Positions 1 to 9,676 of a stretch of 25,676 nt of DNA are shown here, piece by piece. The stretch covers positions 38,223 to 63,898 of the forward strand of contig PS015513.1 of the NCBI GenBank assembly GCA_048213135.1, given 5' to 3'. Each line of letters begins with the position of its first letter. Position 1 is the stretch's first letter. The stretch comes from Reclinomonas americana ATCC 50394. Lineage: Eukaryota > Jakobida > Jakobea > Jakobida. The notes below the pieces were generated by a model. It searched no databases and had not been told where the DNA came from. It was given only the letters and a program-made list of their open reading frames with translations. The translations under genes were made by a program, and so were the position numbers.

Positions 1-1344
1 TGTGCGCGCATGACAGTGAGAGTGAGTGTCACATTTGAGGATGCTTGAGCGTGCAGACCGACTGGGCGTCGGCGATGCGAGCGGCCAGTGCTGGAGTGGA
101 GGCGTTGAGTGATTGCAGTGAGCCTCTGGCGCCCATGCTGCGGTGTCGATTGCTGTCGCGCAAGGCTCTGGCGGTGCATCAGTGCAAGCGACCGAGTGCA
201 GTGCTGCGCGATAGTTGCGTTTGTCTGTCTGTCTGTGTGCCTTCTCAGCTCCTCGTGCTGCTGTCGAGTTGACGCGTCTTGTCGGTAGCGCTGGCCATGC
301 TGAACTCGGTGTTTGAGGACGATGCGGAGGCGCTGTGGGCGTCGGTGGTGCAGCCGTTTCGAGAAAAGGAGCTGGAGTTGTCATTCTGGGTGGCGTGGGA
401 GGAATCGCTGCCGCTGTCGACGCTATCGGTGGCCACGCGACTGGCGATCTGTCGGCAGTGTGTGCGACTTGGCGAGTACGACGAGGATGTGGTGTTGAGA
501 GTGGTGGCGGCGGAGATGATGAGTCGGCATGGCGATGAGCTGTCGTTCTCGTTGGATGAGGTGTGCTCCGAGTCGATGCTGGGTGCCATGCTGGGCGGCC
601 TCATGGAGCGGTACCCGAACGCGGGCGAGTGGATCGCGTCGGCGTCTCGTGATGCACCCGAGCAGAACATGGTGTACAGTTCCGAGGCCGACGCCGTCCT
701 CGGCGTGTTTCGACGCATTGTGGATCACGGTGAGCACCTCACCTCCCTCCCCCCCCCTCTCTCGCCCCTCGTGTCTTCTCACTGTTGGAGAATGGGTGGC
801 AGGCGAGGATCGGCATCGGCAGGTTCTGCAAGACGACCGCCGTTTCGCTCTCATTCTCGGTTTCTACCTCATGTTTTCACTCAACATGGCCGAGCCGGCC
901 ATGGTGCTGGCACGTCAGCTGGTTGGCCTCGGTCGTTGCGTTGTGCCGTGTGAGTGTTGTTGTGGGTGAGGTTCATGTGCTCACCGCCGACTGGCATGCA
1001 GCCGAGTGGAAGCAGCTGCTGGTCGATCTGCACTTTTTCGATCGCATGCGCCACGTGACAGGCCTCGCCCGCACCCCCGACGAGCAGATTCAGTTGTACA
1101 AGCAGTTCCTGTTGGAGATGGGCTTCACCGAGGGTGAGGTATTTTGCTGTTGTTTTTGTTTTTGTTCTTCGTGTGCTCATCGCGATGCTGCGCGGCAGAC
1201 GTGTTGCCGGAGCGTGCGCCCGTTCAAGACCCGCTGCCACCAGCGCGTCCGGTCATGTCGCCTCTGGTACCAATGTCGGTGGAGTTGGTGCCGGAGCTGC
1301 CGGCTGGCCACCCGGCGAGCGAGGACTTCCCGATACCGCGTTGA
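1..1344 (+). CDS. 3' part of an unrecognised alpha-helical protein gene
   Basis: Seen: coding exons at about 57-213, 289-729, 803-949, 1002-1133 and 1199-1344 join in frame (phases 0/1 throughout) and end at TGA 1342-1344, giving about 340 codons. The introns are 75, 73, 52 and 65 nt. An acceptor at 55-56, and a possible donor GTGAG at 16, imply that more exons lie upstream, so the start is outside the window. The first donor (214) is GTTGCG; the others are GTGAGC, GTGAGT and GTGAGG. The protein is rich in Ala, Leu, Arg and Glu, with long predicted helices and one hydrophobic stretch in the 803-949 exon (FALILGFYLMFSLNMA). The last about 50 residues are proline-rich and look disordered. The pattern suggests a helical-repeat scaffold, such as a trafficking or complex subunit, but I recognise no family motif and assign no function. 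The exact 5' exon borders are the least certain part. Confidence 0.72.
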
Positions 1345-1543
1345 CGAAGAAGATTCAGTGAATACGTACCCCCAGCAGCACAAGGAAGAAGAATCACCAT
1401 GATCGAGCAGGCAGTTGTCTGGCCAGCATCGACGTGCAGTCGTCGCGACATGATCGATCGTCTTCACACACAACGCACGCGGGTTTGAGAGAGCGGAGGC
1501 AGCTGCAACAACACTTCCAACGAATAGATTCACAGGGGAAATC

Positions 1544-2442
1544 ATGAGTGCTGCAACGGTGGCCCGCAATGTTCTTTTGCTCAGCTCGGGCATGTTGTTA
1601 CGAAATTCACACGATTGATTCTGGTGCAGAAAGAATAAGTTTCTCACAACGGTCGTCTTGTCATTGTTGCCAGTGGCCTGAGTGGCCTTCATCATCTCCT
1701 GTTCCCCGCCTCGGCGGCAAGCGTGCTGCTCGGTGCGTGCGCGCGCGTGTGTGTGTGAGTGTGTGTGCACGCAGAAAAGAAGCTCGAACGGGAGAATATC
1801 AGGCAGTTTCTGCGCTGACGTCCGCGCGCGCGCGCGCACGTGCGTGCTGTCGTTGCTGAACATGTGCATGTGTCTGTTGTGCCACAGGCGTCTCCAACCC
1901 CTCAGTGGAGCTCCGCACAGTGCTGCAGGTGCGTGTCAGTCGTTGAGGGTTCTTTCTGTTTGTGGGATCTATTCTTTTTATGTCCGTGGGGGATACAAGC
2001 TCTTCACGACCTAATTCCAACCACATTCCTGCAACTCCGCAGACTTCTGGATGCGCATTCCTGCTGCTGGCCGCCGTGCTGTTCTTGTTGCGTTACGAGC
2101 GAGTGAGCGACACTTCATACACGGACAGTGAGGGAACGAGAGCGCGATGTACATTTTCTTCGAGCCGCCCGATTTGTGTGTACGACCTAAAATGCGCACG
2201 ACAGCTTGCCAATCACCAAGATGGCGCTGCGTGCCGCCGGTACCGGATTCATCATCAGCGGCCTCGGCATGCTGCTGACGTTCTACAACATGTCGGTGGT
2301 CAGCACCATCTGTTGGATCCAAACCGGCCTGCATCTCGGATTTGGCATTGTTCTCCTCACGAATCCGGGCATGCATCTCCCCGCCATGCCACGCCTAATT
2401 CAGGGCAACGGCATTCACCAACCGGAGAAGAAGAACGAGTGA
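1544..2442 (+). CDS. small four-helix membrane protein, family not recognised
   Basis: Seen: five exons, 1544-1596, 1674-1732, 1888-1928, 2043-2102 and 2221-2442, join in phase to 144 codons plus TGA. The ATG at 1544 is the first one after a 5' leader, and gene 1 ends 199 nt upstream. Donors are GTTACG (1597), GTGCGT, GTGCGT and GTGAGC. The 1929-2042 intron has a CTAAT branch-like site ahead of CTCCGCAG. The product has about four hydrophobic segments (residues about 5-35, 52-68, 74-95 and 98-120) with short basic loops (RYER) and a hydrophilic tail ending EKKNE. A conserved-looking NPS sits between segments 1 and 2 and TNPG follows segment 4. This size and topology fit small four-pass membrane proteins of the endoplasmic reticulum or mitochondria. 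I cannot name the family. An alternative exon 1 end at 1593 also stays in frame and would give 143 residues. Confidence 0.75.
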
Positions 2443-2715
2443 CGGAGGCAAAACGGCAAGGAGAAACGGTTGTGTGCGTGTGTGTGGGCAAGCCAGCGAG
2501 GTGAACAACAAGTGGACGCGTGGAAAGTCAGTGTATAGCTGTACTCCAGGGCATAGGATTATATAACGTCTTTACACATGGGCTAGTTGCGTAACCAAAG
2601 GACAGCGGGTACAGTGCGAAGAGTGGGGAACACAAGGGTAGAGGGAGAGAGAGAGTTAGAGACTGCAAAAGAGTGACACAAACAAAAGAAAAACCATTAC
2701 TCTACAGAGAAACCA
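2443..2715. other. convergent intergenic region
   Basis: This 273-nt stretch lies between the stop of the plus-strand membrane protein gene (2442) and the stop of the minus-strand gene (2716). It must hold both 3' untranslated ends. It contains purine-rich tracts such as GAGAGAGAGAG near 2645-2660 and no credible exon. Confidence 0.6.
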
Positions 2716-3518
2716 TTATCGAACATGTGCATGCGCAGTCCGAGATCTCGTCGAACGCGCCACGGCCGCGGAGTTAGTCGTCGTCAACGATGCGGCCACC
2801 GTCTTGCTCGCACATTCTGCGGCTGCGGTGTTGGCATGGGCGGTGGTGGACATCACCGATCGGTAAGGACATTGTTGCAAGGCGAGCAGCGTCTGTTCGT
2901 ACGGCAGTGGCGCAGGCAGTGTGCGATACACGGACTCTGCGCTAGACATGCGTGCAATGGCGCCCGCGTCACCGCTATAGTACAGTTGCACGTCGGTCAA
3001 GTAGGCGCGCTGTTGTAGCAAACAGAGCGGTGATTAGCCCCCGAAGCGCACAGAAAAAAACTCGAGAAACAGAATCTCAGCGGTTCTCACTAGTACCTGC
3101 AGCGCGAGAGATACCGGAATGCATAATGGTACCGAGGAAAGAATAAGAAGAAGAAGGGAAGGAAGGAGGGTGTGGGAAGGAGGAGAGCGCAAGAGCAGCA
3201 GTGCGCGTGTGTGGTGGCTTTGCTGCATTAGGGTAAACAGGATTGGAACTGAAGAATTGGACGCCATTCGCCGACTCAACAGCCACACATCCCTTCCCTC
3301 TCACTCTCTCCCCGAGGGGGAGGAGAGAGCGGGCGTCACGCAACGCGAAAAAGAGACACACGGAAGCGAGAGAGAGAAAAGAAAGAGAGAGAGAGTGTGT
3401 GACTGAGAATCGAATGTCGGGAAACACACACACACACCAGTGACTGCAGGGCCTCGGTCACTCGCGGGTCGTCTTCGAGGCATGCCATCGCGTGTTCTTC
3501 TTGCTGATCAAAAGTCAT
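2716..3518 (-). CDS. small unrecognised protein, two-exon model
   Basis: Seen: a minus-strand last exon at 3009-2716 has a good acceptor (GCTAAT branch-like site, then CTACAACAG) and 97 codons before TAA. Upstream, ATG 3518 opens a 27-codon exon to 3438 (MTFDQQEEHAMACLEDD...) ending in a GTGTGTGTG donor. Both junctions are phase 0, so a direct join gives 124 residues. The connecting intron (3010-3437, 428 nt) is long for this locus and could hide a further small exon; a GTGAGAA donor at 3089 preceded by a GCTGCAG acceptor leaves room for a 6-nt exon. The N-terminal exon is acidic. The C-terminal exon begins with an aromatic, structured-looking part (YLTDVQLYYSGDAG) and ends in an Ala/Thr/Ser-rich tail. 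No family was recognised. The frame upstream of ATG 3518 stays open, so an earlier start is possible. Confidence 0.5.
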
Positions 3519-4477
3519 GTGCGTTTGTGTTTGTGGTGTGGTGGTCTCCTCTCCCGACTTGCTCAAAACAGAAAAAATGTCAACAAATTCAGACAATAAT
3601 TTGTCGACGAACAAAGTTTGACAGAAATCAACAGAAAAAGGCAACTGCCGACGAGTGTGAGTGTGAGGGTGTGTGAATTCGGGTACGAAGGTGGGGGTCA
3701 GACGTGTCGTGGCGAGAGAGAGAAGAATAATTGATCAATCGCGCGATAGTTGCCAAAAACGAGAATTGGCAAACTGTCGCGCTAATCTTTGTTGTTTCGC
3801 TCCTCTCCCGAGATGCCAATGTTAAATCTCCATGCGGCGCCTGTGCAGTGCAATACATAGGGGTCAAGCGAATGCCGAGTGCGGTGCCAGCGCACCGCGA
3901 CGAATTCCAAGAGCACATTTTTGTGCGCGTGCAGTGCGTTGCAGCACCCACCACTTGCGCGCTGTGCCACTTGGCGGACGCGCTCTGCCACACGGGGTTG
4001 AAGTCTCCCATTCCACTCGTCTCTGCTCATCCACTGCCTGGCACACTCTTCGAGCCGCATAGCATAAACTGTGCTATCGCGAAAGACCACCAATTCTGGG
4101 CAACGGTGGCTACGATGGGCAATCCTCGAGATCTCGGTATCTCGCAGCGCTAGCAAGCGAGCGTGCACGACCAGGTGGACCAGACGCACCACAAAACGGC
4201 GCCGATAGACCCGCACAGCCACTACAAGTACACCTTCTGCCACGCCACATTATCACGCACATACTGCCGACCCCTGACGCACAACTGCAACAACATGTGC
4301 GGCGACACCGCACAACCACAGATACGCCCCCTCGCCCGCACCTAGTGGATTCAATTCTCTCCGCCTCACGCACCCTTTCCTCGCAATACCTTTCTCGGCA
4401 AGCAGACAACAAGCGCACATCGCCCACCGCACAATTGAAAAGAATCGATACCGTATCGATATCTGCAGGGGTCCTCC
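3519..4477. other. stretch without an assignable gene
   Basis: Nearly 1 kb separates ATG 3518 from the stop of the next minus-strand gene (4478). It presumably includes that gene's 3' UTR and the promoter of the 2716-3518 gene. Two opposing open frames overlap here (plus 3731-4153, minus 3782-4243). They have similar third-position GC, neither has consensus splice donors at its edges, and neither matches a family I can defend. The plus frame has a Cys/His-rich patch resembling the first half of a C1 zinc domain. I leave the region uncalled. Confidence 0.4.
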
Positions 4478-5903
4478 TCACAGATCCCAGTCGCCCGACT
4501 CGTCGGTGTTGCGGATGGCACCACCTTCGTCGCCGTCGCCGCCGCCGCCCTCGAGTCCAGTTGGCGACATGGCCGGGTGTGAGACAGCGCGTGAGACGGC
4601 GGTCTCGGAGACCGTCATGGCCACCTGCGCGTCGGCACCGGTCAGGACCGCCTCGCGTCGCCGCCGCTCCTGCGAGATCTCCTCCAGAATGAACGCCGAC
4701 GCCATGGACTTGCCCGAGATCTGCGCCAGCATATCGCGCGCCCGCCGCGCCTCGCCCTCGGTCACACGCAGCAAGTGCTCCGATTGCGACACCACCAGCG
4801 CAATACGATCCAGCTGCTCATTCAATCGCCGCGCCGGCACCGTCACCTCCTTGTGCACGGCCTTGTGCAGATCACTGGCCGAGTGCTCCAGATCGCGCAG
4901 TCGCGTACCGAGGTTGGCCGGCGCATTCAAAATCTTCGGGCCACGCTTCACCATAAACGTAGTCACGCTCTCGCGCACACGATTGCCGAGCTTCTGCAGC
5001 CCGCGTGCCAGCGCGCTCTTCTTCTTCGGCTGCGGCGGTTCCTCTGCTGCTGCTGCTGCTGCTGCCTCAACGACCTGCGCATTCTCACCAGTCGGCTCCG
5101 CGACAACAGCAGCAACAACGACAGGTGCAGCGGTCGGCGACGGCGCAGCAGTGGCGTTCTTGTTGCGCGAGAACAGATTGCTAAAGCCGGTCTTGAGCCG
5201 GGAGAACATGCCTCCTCCGCCACTGCTCTTCCCACTGCTGCTGCTGTTGGTGTTGGAGGCAGCGGCGGTCGGCGACTTTTTCTGACTCTCCTCCGAGGCC
5301 GCCACTGTCTCGCGTCTGCGCTCCTCCAGCAACCGCCGCTTATCGCCCATGGCATCGCCGGGGTACGGTGGAGGCGGTGCTCGCTGCTGCTGCTGCTCAG
5401 GCTGTTGTCGCGCAGCTTCTCTCTCGCGCTGTGCCTGCAACTGCGCGCGTGTTCTCGCCGCCATGGCATCCAGCTGCGCATCACGCTCCACAATCGCCTC
5501 CAGACTGCTGCTGCTCGCCGACAGCTGCATCTCGCGCTCCTCGTCCTCCTCCTCTGTCGGCATCGACCCTGCCGTCCTCTCATCCTCCTCCATCTCCTCG
5601 TCCTCGTCGTCTTCTTCCTCTTCCTCGTCCTCTTCGTCATCCTCGCCCATGACTGTAGACAGAGTGAGTGGCGAGTGAGGCACACAGACAGAGTGTGACA
5701 CGCACCTACACGCGCTCGTGTGGGCAACACGGCCACTGCGGGTGGAGGCACCACAGCGCGAGGAGCAGGCGCCTGCATATGAGTGTGTGAGTGTGTTAAT
5801 AGACACTCTCTCACACGTGCATGTGCGCGCTCACCGCAAAGTAGTCATCCTCCTCCTCCTCGTCGTCCTCACCGTGCGTCACCACTCCCTTCTTACTGCT
5901 CAT
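4478..5903 (-). CDS. acidic, coiled-coil cytoplasmic protein, family not recognised
   Basis: Seen: three exons, 5903-5835, 5772-5706 and 5652-4478, join in phase to 435-436 codons and end at TGA 4480-4478. Exon 1 starts MSSKKGVVTHGEDDEEEE and ends at a GTGAGC donor. Exon 2 is a 67-nt Pro/Ala/Val segment with a GTGCGT donor. Exon 3 enters by CTACAG. The region around residues 47-75 is an almost unbroken Asp/Glu run. It is followed by a charged helix, a short Gln run, Ser/Asn/Gly linkers, an amphipathic patch (MFSRLKTGFSNLF), a poly-Ala segment (GCT/GCA repeats near 5045-5062), a Lys-rich helix, then a long basic coiled coil (residues about 285-400) and an acidic Gly-rich tail ending SGDWDL. 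There is no signal peptide or membrane segment. The layout suggests a scaffold or membrane-surface adaptor, but I assign no function. It is transcribed divergently from the cystatin gene. Confidence 0.83.
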
Positions 5904-5979
5904 GTTTGCCTGTCAGAGAGTCACACTCACAGTCTGTCAAATCAACGAGCTCTTCTTTCATTCTCTCTGTGTCTTTGTC
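5904..5979. promoter_or_regulatory. short bidirectional promoter between two start codons
   Basis: Only 76 nt separate ATG 5903 (minus, acidic protein) from ATG 5980 (plus, cystatin). Both 5' leaders and the promoter must lie here or overlap the first exons. I see no TATA box, only pyrimidine-rich DNA near 5950-5978. Inferred from gene positions. Confidence 0.5.
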
Positions 5980-6675
5980 ATGCGCGCCACTCTCCTCCTC
6001 CTCGTCCTGCTCATCGCTGCCACTGTGCTCGTCGCACTGTGCGCAGAGGCCGCGCGTATGCCCATGCCAGGTAACGCGCACATAGTCTCTCTCTTTCTCA
6101 CACTCGTTTGACACTCTGACACACACTGTGACACACAGGTGGCCAGTTCCCAGTGGGAGTTGCGTGCCTCTCATTAAGAGAAAGACAGAGAGAGAGAGAG
6201 ACAGAGATTGCGCGCGAATCATCTTTTCTCACTCATTCTCTCGCATGTAGTCGGGCGACCTTGAGCGCGAAGACATTGTCGCTGCTGCGCAGGTACTGTC
6301 CTCTCTTGCTCTTCTCCTTCTTTGACTTCTCTGTCTTCACACGTGCGCATTCTCCGAACACAACAGGCCGCTGTCTCGCACATTTCCTCGACACAGAATC
6401 TGCGCGTGCAGCTCAGCCGTGTCACGCGCGCGGCCACACAGGTTGTCGGTGAGTGAGCGCACTCAACTCACCTCTGCTCTCTCGTTGGCTTGTCACGCGC
6501 GCTCACCTCCTTCGCAGCCGGTCTGAACTATTACCTCACGGTGGAGCTCGACGAGCTTGGTGGCGCCGGCAACACCAAGCGCACCTACGATGTCGTCGTC
6601 TATCGCGGCTTTGATCGCAAGTACTCGGTCTCGCGTGTCTCGGAGGTCCACGAGACCAGCTTCGGTTCCGAGTAA
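5980..6675 (+). CDS. secreted stefin-like cystatin (cysteine protease inhibitor)
   Basis: Seen: five exons, 5980-6070, 6139-6152, 6251-6292, 6367-6448 and 6518-6675, join in phase to 128 residues. Exon 2 is only 14 nt. Residues 1-22 form a clear signal peptide (LLLLVLLIAATVLVAL core, likely cleaved near CAEA). The mature N-terminus has the Gly-Gly pair (31-32) that cystatins use as trunk. Residues 36-70 give the single helix. QVVAG (74-78) is the exact QxVxG first hairpin, followed by LNYYLTVEL as in family members. The second hairpin region (VSEVHETSF) lacks the Pro-Trp of animal type-2 cystatins, and the mature part has no cysteines, so it is stefin-like without disulfides. Known of the family: tight reversible inhibition of papain-like proteases. 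Inferred: it acts in the secretory or endolysosomal route or outside the cell. Length is normal for the family. Confidence 0.92.
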
Positions 6676-6750
6676 CTTCTCTGTCTCATCCTTTCCTTTC
6701 CCTCACAACCCGCCTGCCTGCTTGCTTGCCAGTGCGTTGTATAAAGAACA

Positions 6751-7469
6751 NNNNNNNNNNNNNNNNNNNNNNNNNNNNNNNNNNNNNNNNNNNNNNNNNN
6801 NNNNNNNNNNNNNNNNNNNNNNNNNNNNNNNNNNNNNNNNNNNNNNNNNNNNNNNNNNNNNNNNNNNNNNNNNNNNNNNNNNNNNNNNNNNNNNNNNNNN
6901 NNNNNNNNNNNNNNNNNNNNNNNNNNNNNNNNNNNNNNNNNNNNNNNNNNNNNNNNNNNNNNNNNNNNNNNNNNNNNNNNNNNNNNNNNNNNNNNNNNNN
7001 NNNNNNNNNNNNNNNNNNNNNNNNNNNNNNNNNNNNNNNNNNNNNNNNNNNNNNNNNNNNNNNNNNNNNNNNNNNNNNNNNNNNNNNNNNNNNNNNNNNN
7101 NNNNNNNNNNNNNNNNNNNNNNNNNNNNNNNNNNNNNNNNNNNNNNNNNNNNNNNNNNNNNNNNNNNNNNNNNNNNNNNNNNNNNNNNNNNNNNNNNNNN
7201 NNNNNNNNNNNNNNNNNNNNNNNNNNNNNNNNNNNNNNNNNNNNNNNNNNNNNNNNNNNNNNNNNNNNNNNNNNNNNNNNNNNNNNNNNNNNNNNNNNNN
7301 NNNNNNNNNNNNNNNNNNNNNNNNNNNNNNNNNNNNNNNNNNNNNNNNNNNNNNNNNNNNNNNNNNNNNNNNNNNNNNNNNNNNNNNNNNNNNNNNNNNN
7401 NNNNNNNNNNNNNNNNNNNNNNNNNNNNNNNNNNNNNNNNNNNNNNNNNNNNNNNNNNNNNNNNNNNNN
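6751..7469. other. assembly gap of 719 N
   Basis: This is a run of N between the cystatin 3' flank and a purine-rich tract. The WD40 body of the SNRNP40-like gene (about 1 kb or more of coding sequence) should lie in this direction, so the gap is probably larger than drawn. Confidence 0.95.
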
Positions 7470-8054
7470 GGAGGGAGCAAGAGAGGGAGTGAGAGGGAGA
7501 GGGAGGGGGAGGGGGAGAGGGGGAGGGGGAGGGGGAGGGGGAGGGAGAGGGAGAAGGAGAGGGAGAGGAAGAGGAAGAGGGAGAGGGAGGGGAGAGGGGG
7601 AGAGGGAGTGAGGGAGAGGGAGCGAGAGATAAGTCAGTGAACGAGAGAGCAAGTGACAGAGAGGAACGTCATCGCCAAGGAGATGCACCATGCACTGCAC
7701 GCACGAGTGCAAGAGCAAGAGCAAGAGCAAGAGAGAGAGAGAGAGAGCAAGGGATCAACAGCGAAAGCCATCGCCCACAAGAGCAAGAGAGAAGAGAGAG
7801 ACAGCAAGCGACAGAGAAGAGTGCAGTTGCCCAAGTGTGCACAAGTCAGTGAACAAGAGAGAGCAAGCGACAGAGAAGAATGCAGTCTCCCAAGAGATGC
7901 AACCCCAGCTGAGTACGCAAGAGAACAAGCAAGAGAGAGAGAGAGAGCAAGCGATCAACGACAATGCAGTCGTCCAACGTGCATGCACAAGTCGCATTCC
8001 CCTTCCTCCCCTTCTCCTCTTCCCCTTCTCACTCTCTCCGCCCGTGCACGCAAC
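7470..8054. repeat. purine-rich tract and degenerate tandem repeats
   Basis: Positions 7470-7635 are almost pure G/A on the plus strand (GGGAGAGGGAGG-type). From about 7637 to 7990 there are degenerate repeats built on GAGCAAGCGACAGAGAAGA and GTGCACAAGTCAGTGAACAA elements, with AG dinucleotide runs. Read on the minus strand this would be a long pyrimidine-rich intron of the SNRNP40-like gene, following its exon 2 donor at 8054. No exon with WD40 character was found in it. Confidence 0.7.
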
Positions 8055-8480
8055 TCCATGCCCCTCCAGTCGCATGTTTGGCGCCTGCAGACCGCTGGTG
8101 CGCTTGGGACCCTGCGCGCGATCCATCACAAATGAGACTCTCTCATTCATCACTTTTCTCTCTCACACACATGCACACACGCATAAGACAGTGCACAGAC
8201 GCAGAGCGACAGGCAAACCGCTGAGAGAGAGCGCGCACAACAGACATCAGCAAGTCATGTGCAACCCACACGCACGCACACGCGCGCTCTCTCCCTTTCT
8301 CTCACGTGTGCATGCATGCACATCGCTCTTCTCCGCCCTCTCTCTCTCTCTCACCAGCGAGACAAGTGCCTGCGTTGTGTTTGCCGAGGCCGATGAGGAG
8401 GCAAGCACCAGTGCGCCACCACTTCGTTGCCGCTTCACATCCAGACCGCCCTCTGCCTCGCCATCAGCCGCTCGCTTCAT
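8055..8480 (-). CDS. SNRNP40: U5 snRNP 40 kDa-like protein, N-terminal exons only
   Basis: Seen: exon 1 (8480-8355) starts MKRAADGEAEGGLDVKRQ and ends at a GTGAGAG donor. Exon 2 (8111-8055) follows a GCGCGCAG acceptor and reads GPKRTSGLQAPNMRLEGHG, ending at a GTTGCG donor. Both junctions are phase 0, giving 61 residues. The second exon matches the entry to the WD40 propeller of the U5 40 kDa (Prp8-binding) protein, where a basic N-tail with a KRxR-type cluster is followed by S-L-x-A-P and then L-x-G-H. Known of the family: a seven-bladed WD40 subunit of the U5 snRNP that contacts Prp8. No further blades are visible before the 719-N gap, so the gene is truncated by the assembly or continues inside the gap. 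Because only the N-terminus is seen, another WD40 protein remains possible. Confidence 0.7.
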
Positions 8481-8526
8481 CTTAGTCAACAAGAGTACGA
8501 TAGTCACAGCGATCGATCAATGGATC

Positions 8527-8654
8527 NNNNNNNNNNNNNNNNNNNNNNNNNNNNNNNNNNNNNNNNNNNNNNNNNNNNNNNNNNNNNNNNNNNNNNNNNN
8601 NNNNNNNNNNNNNNNNNNNNNNNNNNNNNNNNNNNNNNNNNNNNNNNNNNNNNN
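8527..8654. other. assembly gap of 128 N
   Basis: This run of N sits between the 5' flank of the SNRNP40-like gene (start 8480) and exon 2 of the DDX3-like gene. The body and 3' end of the DDX3-like gene would need well over 1 kb here, so the drawn length cannot be right if that gene is intact. Confidence 0.95.
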
Positions 8655-9340
8655 CCTTGCGCACATGCGGAGGAACGTACTTGCGCGGGCCGTCGCCCGC
8701 GCTCACGCCATCGGAGTGGGAAGAAGTGGTGTTGGTCTGGTCCGACCCAGAAGCCGTCTGGGTCACACCGTTGCCTGTGGAAAAGAGGTCAGAGAGTGGT
8801 GAAGAGGAGATGGAGAGAGGAGATGGAGAGAGGAGATGGAGGAGGGGAGAAAGGAGAAGAGGGGAGTGTGTGAGGTTCTATAACGGGACACTCGGGGCGG
8901 TTTGAATGGCGCGAATCCCAATGTGCCAAGGATATTCTCTCGCCCCCGCTTCCTTTCAATCAGAGAAAACGAAAGGAGAGTGGCGAATTGTGACTACAGA
9001 GAGGCGGAGGGAGAAGGGAGAACGAGCGACAGGGAGAGGGAAAGTGAGTGTGGGTGGGCATGGAAATGCACGCGCGCGCGTACAAGACAACAACTCGACC
9101 GACAACAGCGATTGGTGGAGGAGGGAATCGAAAAGGAAGGAATCCCATGTGTGGAACAAGTGACAACACGAGAGTGAGAGAGGGGAAAGAGCGTGAGTGT
9201 GGGGTTTGTGCATGTGCAGATGTCCAACGGTTTCCATAACGGTCGACAACGGTGAGAGAAGAGAGTGCGTGGCGAGTGGGTGGCTAGTGTGTGGAGGGAG
9301 TTCGGCGAGGGTACGAACCATTGTGGGGATTAACGCTCAT
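8655..9340 (-). CDS. DDX3/Ded1-like RNA helicase, N-terminus only
   Basis: Seen: ATG 9340 opens a 22-nt exon (MSVNPHN, to 9319) with a GTTCGT donor. After a 544-nt intron (9318-8775), full of purine-rich low complexity and closing with TTTTCCACAG, exon 2 runs from 8774 into the gap at 8654. The junction is phase 1. The product begins with a Ser/Thr/Gly-rich tail and then PRKYVPPHVRK, which is the Y-[IV]-P-P-H-[LV]-R motif close to the N-terminus of DDX3/Ded1/Vasa-type DEAD-box helicases (an eIF4E-binding motif in DDX3). Helicase domains are not visible because the gap intervenes. Known of the family: ATP-dependent RNA remodelling in translation initiation. The same motif also occurs in other RNA-binding proteins, so the call rests on motif and position only. 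Confidence 0.55.
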
Positions 9341-9676
9341 ATATCAGAAAAAAGGGTTCAAAAGGCCTCAAAAGGAAGTTTGGCGATCGGTCCGTTGGTC
9401 GGCGTCAAGCGACGGACGGCCGGGACCAGCAGGACGAGTTCGTGCGAAGTTCAACAACGCAAGAACAATAACAACTTTCTATTCCAAACAGCAACACAGC
9501 TGCATGAAGATCACCATCCCAGAAACTGAGACATCACGGAAACGAGAAAAGTCGAGTGTCTGATGCTGGCGTCTCTGGAAAAAATCACGGCTCATCACAA
9601 GCATGGATTTGAAGCCAACCTCCTTCATTAATTAAACACCCGTTGTCTGTTTGTACACCATACAACAATTTACCCG
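9341..9676. other. intergenic region
   Basis: This stretch lies between the start of the DDX3-like gene (9340, minus) and the stop of the cyclase receptor gene (9677, minus). It should hold the helicase promoter and the receptor 3' UTR. A plus-strand frame (9504-9563) starting MKITIPETE is too short and has no splice context. Nothing else is seen. Confidence 0.55.

Noticed and set aside
219-248. 30-nt intron GTTTGT...TCTCAG in the first gene
   Set aside because: Removing it keeps the frame but runs into TGA at 270-272. The 214-288 intron (GTTGCG...GGTAG) gives a continuous reading.
3782-4243. 153-codon minus-strand open frame as a gene
   Set aside because: It overlaps an equally long plus-strand frame with similar base composition, and shows no family motif and no consensus splice signals.
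4506-5698. Long plus-strand open frames over the acidic protein gene
   Set aside because: They are shadows of the minus-strand coding exon, rich in Ser/Leu/Arg produced by its repeats, with no start or splice context.
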